Assembly (NCBI GenBank): GCA_963678705.1
Contig: OY783209.1
Span: 5,952,001-6,016,000 of the forward strand
DNA: 64,000 nucleotides
Direction: 5' to 3'
Origin: Panorpa germanica
Lineage: Eukaryota; Arthropoda; Insecta; Mecoptera; Panorpidae
This document shows, in pieces, positions 25,501-34,500 of the stretch. Each line of letters starts with the position of its first letter. Within the stretch, counting starts at the first letter, position 1. The notes under the pieces are model-generated. The model was not told where the DNA came from. It searched no databases and saw only the letters and a program-made list of their open reading frames with translations. The translations under genes were made by a program, and so were the position numbers.

Positions 25501-28500
25501 AATAAAATAAGGTAAAATGTAGAGAACATGTATGTAACATGTAACACACAGTTTTTCATTATGCATTGTTATATAAAACTCTTTATGTAATCGCTATCTA
25601 TATGTAGCGTTTACATACGGGTAAATTATTGTTATAATGTTACGTAAACTATATATTATATGTAACGTACATATTCTCTATATTTTACATAAGCTCAAAT
25701 ATATTAACTGAGTTTAAATTCAATATATTACTAGTAAATTTTAGATAACATATTCGTTACAAATATCGTATAGTTTTCTACTGATTTACATGATAAATAT
25801 AATGATATAAATATAATATAAAATATATATGCTGTCACGTTTTTTATTATGTAAATCATTTTGAAATAATGTGATTATGTAACATATATATTACCTTTAT
25901 TTTACCTGTATTTATTGGACAGTTTGTGGCATCCTTAATGCTTTGCTTTATTAAGAACATAACTCACTAACTATGAATGTAATGTTTTTAAATGTTTAGG
26001 TTGTGTGTGATCTTCTTACAATTTTAATTACTTAATAATTTTAATGATAATTATACATTATAAAAGTTTATCCAGTACATATGAAAATTACATTTACATA
26101 GCATCTACTTTTAATCGTAAATGTTATTCAAATGTAAACTGGATATTTATTTTTTAGTATTGGATATAAGAAATGTGAGAATATTGATACAATTTCAATA
26201 ATTACGATTATATTTCTAATGTTTCAGTTTTCAGTCCATTTTACATATTATGTTGTTGGCACGTTAACAATTTTGAACAAAAGTACAGTAAGGTTTAAAT
26301 TTATATAATTTAATGGCAGTGTAATAAGTGTATGATTACGGAAACATATAATCAATTAAAGCAAACTCAGAAAACATGCCAAAATTTCAGCCTCTGTGCC
26401 GTGACTTTTAGTATTACTAGTTGATACGTACAAATTCACACTCAAAAACATTTCTTATATCCAATTCTGATCATTAATCCATTTAAACTGGTTGTATCAT
26501 ATGTGGCACGTCTCAAATGTGGTACATCTCACGTGGTACGTCTCATATTTGGTACGTTCCATATGTGGCACGCCAGTCTAAATGTGTTAAAAAATTTGAA
26601 AATAATAAAATAAAATAAATATGATATATTTTCTTTAGTACCAAATAATAATATGTTATATTCGCTGCAGGTTAAGATCTTTTGGTGTAAAACCAATCCT
26701 AGATTATTCAGTTGAAGAAGATTTAACCCAAGAAGAAGCTGAAAAGCGAGAAGTTGAGTAAGTAAAAATATTATTATATATTATTTTATGTTAAAAGATG
26801 CTTCCTATTAAAACAATTTATAATTCGATATTATGTGTTTTTAAATAATTTCGAAAAGAGAAATTTAAATTTTACGTGCTTTGTCACCAGTTTAGATAAC
26901 TATTATTTTTATTCTCTTACAACTAGTCTATATTTTAACTAGTATCTATGTTCTAGCAGAGTATAATTTATAATTACTAATGGAAGTAATTACAATAAAT
27001 TAAATTGGATTACTTTTGTCTTTGTGAACCAACCGACCATACTTTGATCCTGTCAACCGCTTGTAAAATATTTATACTTTGCAATATAGCTAATTACAAT
27101 TTTATTTAACTTATATAACTTTTATGTTTTTACGTTTATGTGATATATTCTTCATTTCAACATTGGGGTTGTCCACCAAGAGAATTGGCAAGGTACCATT
27201 GGTATATTATTAGAATGTTCTCTGCATATGATGCATATATCAGTGGTTCTGTGATTCTGGAGATTGACCCTAGATCCGCATGATCATCATTGGATACATT
27301 TCATTTGATGGGATTGGAGAAATCAACAAATCGTTCATTATTTTAGTACATCTACGTTAAAAATATTGGCCTATCGGAATTAATATTGAAAATGTATTGA
27401 AAAGTAAAAACCTAACCTAGAAAATATAGCATTGGTTGATATAACACAAGTTTTTTAAATTTAATTTACTTAACGTCTGTCGTATTTCGATGCCAGTTCT
27501 ATCATCGATGGCCTCCGATTTTGTTGGCAGTTTTGGATGCGTCATTATGTGAGCTACATTACTGCCTAATAATTTTTGATTATGTAAGCAATGTAAGTCA
27601 ATTAAAATTGCTAACAACCAACTCGGACAATCTGGCATCAATAAAGAAAATAAATAACTTCAACTATAGTTTATAGCCGAAGTATCAACAAAATAGAGCA
27701 GGCATTTTACATATATATTTCACACATAAAATAACATCACATTCTACGAAACATTTTTTATCATTTTCTCCTTGAATATGCGATTTTTTTCATTTATTTT
27801 GATTTATATTGAAATAAAATTAGAAAGTGATTGAGGATTTTGATTTTCGTTAGTTTCTTGCATGAATATAATTTTTCCAAATAAGTGTTGCCTAAATGGG
27901 CTTGTGAACTATTGTCTTTATACATTTTCGTTGAAAATATACGCTGATATATGTCGTAATAGCTATTTAAATGTTGTTCTATTTTTAAATATTCAAAAAT
28001 TGACGGACTACTTACAATTTGAATTTCTAATTATTTCGAATATTGACGCCTGTAGAATAATAGGTAATTGATTTTATTTATATTTTCTCAACACCTTTAT
28101 AATATCAAAACCTTTGCTATCTGACATTTGAGTATGCACTGTTATGCATCTCTTTTGCATTCTAAGGTATAATAGAGATATAGTCCAAATCACGATAGTT
28201 TGGCGGCGACTTATACTTTAAAGAGGTTATAAGAGGGGTATAAATCTATAATACGATAATTAATTTTAACTTATTCGTTTCTATATACATTATAAAATAA
28301 TAAGTGAGTCAGTGCTTTTCAGTTATATCGGCAGTTTATACCCCACAACTTGTTTTAAGTATGAGTTGCCGCCGAACTCTCGAAATTTAAATTATAGCAA
28401 TTCTTAATAAGGGAAGAACTTTGTTCATTTGAGGTTCTGATAGTTAGCCTTATAAATATGTATGTATAGACGTGGTTCGCAAGGCCATCTATTAACTTTT

Positions 28501-31500
28501 ATGTTGTTTACAATCGCTCAGTTAGTGTTTCTTCCCCATCTAGCATAGAGTTTTGCCAAAAACTAATCTGTATGCAAAATGGCTCCATTCTTAAAAAGAA
28601 CAAATTAGATTTACTAAGAATAAAATATATAAAGCAGTGAATTTATAATTCGATGTAATGACGTCACATATCAAAATGAAATTTACTGTTAACTTGTATT
28701 AATTGTGTCTTATTTCTGATGTACAGATCGTCTAGTTCAACTGTGCCTGGCACGGCTCAAAAAGCGGATCCTAACAGCAAAGATATGCCGCAATACAAAG
28801 TTGACAAAACTTTTGCTGATCGGCGATACAAAGTCCAAAGTGCCAGGACTTACTTTTATCTCAATGAAGCAACCTGCGAACGAAACATGGAGACATTCAT
28901 ACAATGTTTGGAAGCCGTATCCGGTAAGTAGCTTCCGTTTATATATTTCATAAAATTGTTACTTTTTTTCCCCCGGAAATTTAGCAATATCTTATTTGTG
29001 TAATTTCAAAAATAATTCATGGATTAAGCAAAGTCTTTAGAATTATATTAGAGGTCATCCTTGTTATGTCTTGTCACACATTGTGAACCCCCTGATGAAT
29101 TTTTTTTGGTGTCAAGTTTTTTGGACTTGTTCTTTTTTCCTTTGTCACACTTTGTGGACGAATTTAAATATTTGTCGTTTGTTGAATTTATCGTATGATG
29201 TTGCATGTTCCCTGTTATGTAAATATAAGGTGACTGATAGGTAAATATAAGGTATTTGATAGAACCGAAAAGTCTCTTAAGACCCACCCTCTAACGTATT
29301 ACGTAACGTTTTATTCTTTACTGAAACTTAACATATTTTTATATAAATAAATATAATATATAAATAAATATATATATAAATGGATATGCTTAAAATCTTT
29401 TAACAAAAATTTAGTAGTCGTCCTATTTTCGATGGAGAGTTCTATCACCAACGACTTCCTTCTATGATAGTCTTTATGTTGTCGCGGCCTCATATACGTG
29501 GGTTATACAACTGTCTAATTAGTGTATTATTATGTATGGACAAAATTCGGGAAGACGATAGCAAAAATATATTTTTAATGTAATGTCATTCTATATTAAC
29601 CTAAAACTTTTTACGTAAAGGCAAATGGTTTTATGTGGATCTAAACTGGATCAAATATTAAGAAACGGGACAACGGAATCCATACCTTAAATACTTGACG
29701 GTCTGGTCACCTTATACATACATAAATTGTACTTATTACATTAAAGAAATGCATGAGTAACGCATTAATATTTGTAGTTTTATATTATAGTAATAAGAAA
29801 CAGAAATAAAAGAGGAGATAGTTTATTTATTCCGTAAGACATAAACCGTACTGCGAATAAAATCCGCAATTCAATAAAACATGAAAAATTCGCTTGGAAA
29901 ATAAATAATGGAAAAAGTTTACGCGATTTTTACTTCAGTGTGACCTAAGTCTAAGAATCAGACTGACAATAATAAATTATAGATCAGAGATGGTGAAACG
30001 ATAGGTCTCACGCAAAATCAATAGAATAGTATCTAATATGTCAGCAAAATTTGAAATGTGCTAATCGTGACACACTTGCTATTAGTCCGCTATCTCTATT
30101 TAGACTATGCTAATACGCGCTAAACACAGTTATGTATATTTTATTTAAGAAGTAGAATACTTTTTTATACAAAACACTCAAAGAATAATTTCTTTTTTTT
30201 TTAAATATAGACGTAAAAAATTGGTAGTCTTTTTTATGTAAGTTAATTTATGTAATATTTACATTTGTGATTAACGGGTATTTTATTAAAAAATAATTAA
30301 TATTAATCAAAATAATTTCTATATTTCCTCGTAGTTTTTCAAAAGTACTACTACGTTCTTTACGTTCGTAGATTAGATTATATTAGCTATAAAATTAGAA
30401 TAATTCACCGAATAGTTATTTTAACCTACAAACCAGTTTTTTCGTAAAATATTTTATTACATTATATATATTGAACAATATTTTTCTTTTCTCAAAACTA
30501 GTTCAGTCTATTTTTAAAATACAGACGACCTGAGTTGGCAAACGTACAATAGAACATTGAGCAGTTGTGAAATGCGTAGTGCATAACACATAAAGGTCCC
30601 CACACACTGAAGCTATTACATCACCGTGATAGTTGCGATAATACGGAACCGGAAAGGCTACAAGTGAACACAAATTAGTATAAAGTGTTTATCGCAATTA
30701 TCGCCGCTTTATAATCGATTTAGTGTGTGTAAACCTTAATGCAGATTGATTATATTTACACCGATTGTGTATTTAAATACATCACAAGGGCTAGATTCGG
30801 GAGTTACGTTGTAGGAAGTCTTAACATAACGTCATATGATTATATATATTTGATTTTGCTCTCCAGCTCGTTAAATTCAAAGCTTAAATTTTACATAATA
30901 TAATTACAAAAGTATGTTAAAAGTTTTAGACTTCTTTATATAAACTGCCCTTTAAACACAAAACTGTTTTATTTAACGTTTTTTACAGATTTTTGACATA
31001 ATTTTGTTACATAGTTATTAAATTAAAGTAAAATCTTTTACAAATACATCAATTTAATACGTAACATTATATAATCTGATATAAAAAGCTTTATTATCGT
31101 TAGAAAATGTAAATTTATGTCGAAAGAAAACTTCTGTTATGTAACCTAAAAACATTATGTATCAGGTAAACTTTTTTATGTTAAGTAACCTTAAATATAT
31201 GTAACTTTATTTAGCGGATATAATATTTTTTATGTAACTGTGATTAGCGGTAACAAAATAAAGGACGTCGTCTCATCTGCTTCCGCTGTTTCGTGTTTGT
31301 GTCGTCTAAATCCGCTAATCTATATTTTTTGTTTTATTTGTAAAATTTTGATCTAATTACTCATTCTAACATATATTAGGTATGTGTATTGTTTCTCGGG
31401 ATCTCGGAAATCGAACCCGGGCCCAGGAATAAATCACTTAATTTATAGAGGAATGCTTTTAATTTTAACATGTATTATAATTTCAGCACAATTGTTCGCA

Positions 31501-34500
31501 TGATTGCCTTTCACGCAATATTTTTTTTCATTCATTCTCATTCAAATTCATTTTCTTTGCATAATATTAACATACTTTGGTTTCTTCTTATAATTGAAAA
31601 TGTGTACAAGAAAAGAATTAACATTTACATTTGTTTGTAATAAAACCATAAATATGCACTAATCTTATTTTATTAGTTCTATTCACATTTGTTTAGAAAA
31701 AATTATTTTGAATAAAAATAGCTAATAGGCTCAAAAGTGTTGTACCGTTTTTGTTTATAAGAAGAAGTGAAAAATTGTGGAAAATTGGATGTACTACGAT
31801 GAAAAACAGAAATTTTAGTAGTAGTTTTGTAGTAATAATTTGTATAAGTGTATTTTTAAATAACACTTTTAAGCAAATGGTGCCAATTAATACACGTATT
31901 AAAATATTTAAAAATTAAGTTTATTTGTGTTAAAAAATCGTTTTGTTTTCGAAGTGTGTGTTGTAATAACTCATAGTAAAGTGAAAAATAATATTTATGT
32001 AACATATATGTTACTTAAGTATTACTTATCTTACTTACAGTTTGGTAACTACACGTCCTGTTAAAATTTAAAAAAATCTTTGATAGTTATTTATTTTTCA
32101 CTTTCTTTATTATATATTTTTTTTTATATGTATTTTCTTTATTATAAATATGTAAAATATATATATAAAATATATATATATATATAAGCACGCTTTTAAT
32201 TAAATTTGAAACAACTATTTTTTAATTACATATTGTTTATAAATATCATTTCTGTTTAAAACCTGGTGATGTTTTTTTTTTGTACATAATAATTTTTTAA
32301 CAAACTTATTAGCTTTAATTAATATGAAAAATATTTTTATTTTAATTTTTTATTACTAACTTTTACTAACAATTACTGTGACCTTTTTATTTCTGCAGAA
32401 TATGATAGCAAGTCTCCTTCCCAAATGCCTAGGGGTAAGAAAGCTTAACTAGTTCAAAACTTTGAAAGAAAAAAATCATCTGAAATCATATAGGGAATAT
32501 ATTTATTGCGCGGACAAAAAACAAACACACACACACTTACGATAGAACACACTTAAAATAGGAACACAACCCATTTAAAGTCAGGAAATATTTTCTTTCA
32601 TATTCAAAACAGGTTTAATGATAACAAAACAGGTTTAATAGGAACAAAACAGGTTTAATGATAGGTTTCTTCCATAAATGTGTTATAAAATGTTCTTAGG
32701 AAATGCATGGAATTAACGCTTAATAAATACTAATGTAACATTTATGTAGCAGATATATTTAAAGTAATATTTAGGCAACAATCAATAATTCCTGACTAAT
32801 CTATAACACAGTAAATAAATCGTTTTAATTGGTCATAAAATGTGAAATATTAAAATAAATTCATATACATAAGCATTTGTGTTTATAAATTCCATGCAAT
32901 CAATAAGTTTATAAATTTTTTTATTATTTTCTGATTTAGTTTGAATATTTTGATTAATAAATCATTGTTATGAATATTTTGCATAGTTATTTAATTATTT
33001 GTTAATAATATTTGTTATTTACCAATATACCAACCAATAACTAACACGCTATAACTATATTCCCCATGTGTCGACTGGACGTTGTTCAACAAATTAATGA
33101 TTGCTTATAATATTTATATATTACATTTAACACACGAAGGGAAAAAATAGCTTATTAATTTTATAAAGAATGATTTAAAAAACCCTTGGCATAAGTACAG
33201 CAAATGCGAGTATTAGTAGAGACGCAAACCGACTTGTAAAATGAATTTTTCACTTTTTGATAGATGTTGAAATTTGGTATAAAGAATGAAGCTGGTAAGT
33301 AATTAAAAGATGTAAGATGACGTAAACAAAATGTTCATCACATGAATGCTATAATCTGCATTATCTCAAATCCATTGAAAGAAAAAGAATAAGAATAAAT
33401 CGTACTATCCGGAATTGAATCCTGTCTTGTTGCAAACAGGATACATGCAAAAAGTAATCATTGTCATAAGAGTAGTGTCATCTTGAAGTTATTATGAAAC
33501 TAATTAAATATAAGTACATTGGTTCTAATCATTGATACAAAAGATGGAATTACATCTTAATTTTTGTATAAAAGTTTATGGGAAAGAATACAGATCTCGG
33601 CATTGGTATATAATTATTTCGATACTTTAATTTATTGTATTTATAAAAAATACTTTATATTTTCCTGTTTGCCTTTAGTAAATAATTAAATTAAAATATT
33701 ATGAAAATAAATTGGTGTGTTTCTTGGAAAATTCATTCGTACTTAAGCGTTAATATTTCTAAAACTTCTTAACTTTTTATCCAAATAATACGAAAATTAC
33801 CGAAAGATAATTACCGATAAGACGCGATTGACCAAATTAAAGTCTTATATGTCGAAAAGTAATGAAAACAGTTTCGGAAACAATGCAGTTTATAGCGTGC
33901 GTGTTGCCATCTTGTTTATGTCAACAAATTAATTGACCGGAAGTTGTAAGTACCAAATTTTATGTATCGATCAAAAAGTGTAATATTAAATAATATTATT
34001 ATATTAATCAAGTGTTAAGATTCCTTGTCCTAGACAATTATTGTATCATATTTCGTTTACAATTATTTTGTCAAATATCATTTTTTGTTAATATTTTATT
34101 CGCATATGTTATATTCTTGTGTGTGTAATATACATTATTATTAATTTCAATTTTGTTCAACTAATTTGTTTAACAACGTCTTGTTTTTGTTCTTAGGTTA
34201 GAATAATCCTGTAGTTTATTATCATTTGCATGCCTTCATAATTTACCGCTTTTTATTACAATCACTGTTTGATTTAAATTTCTATTGCTTGAAATCACTG
34301 TTTCTCTTAACTAAGCATGAATCGCAAAGCTTTTCTAATTCTAATTTATCTTTTGAGCATCCATTCTTATATAATTTAAAAAAAAACTGTTTAATTTTTT
34401 ATTTGTAGGTCATTTTAAAGAATTAATTGCAGAATTAGAAACCGAAGAAAATATTATAACTTCCATATAGTACAGAACGATGAATAAAGTTAATAATATT

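Noticed and set aside
22525..26670. A third alternative PRODH exon
   Set aside because: I looked for TFYGHFV-like coding sequence in both introns and saw none beyond the two copies.
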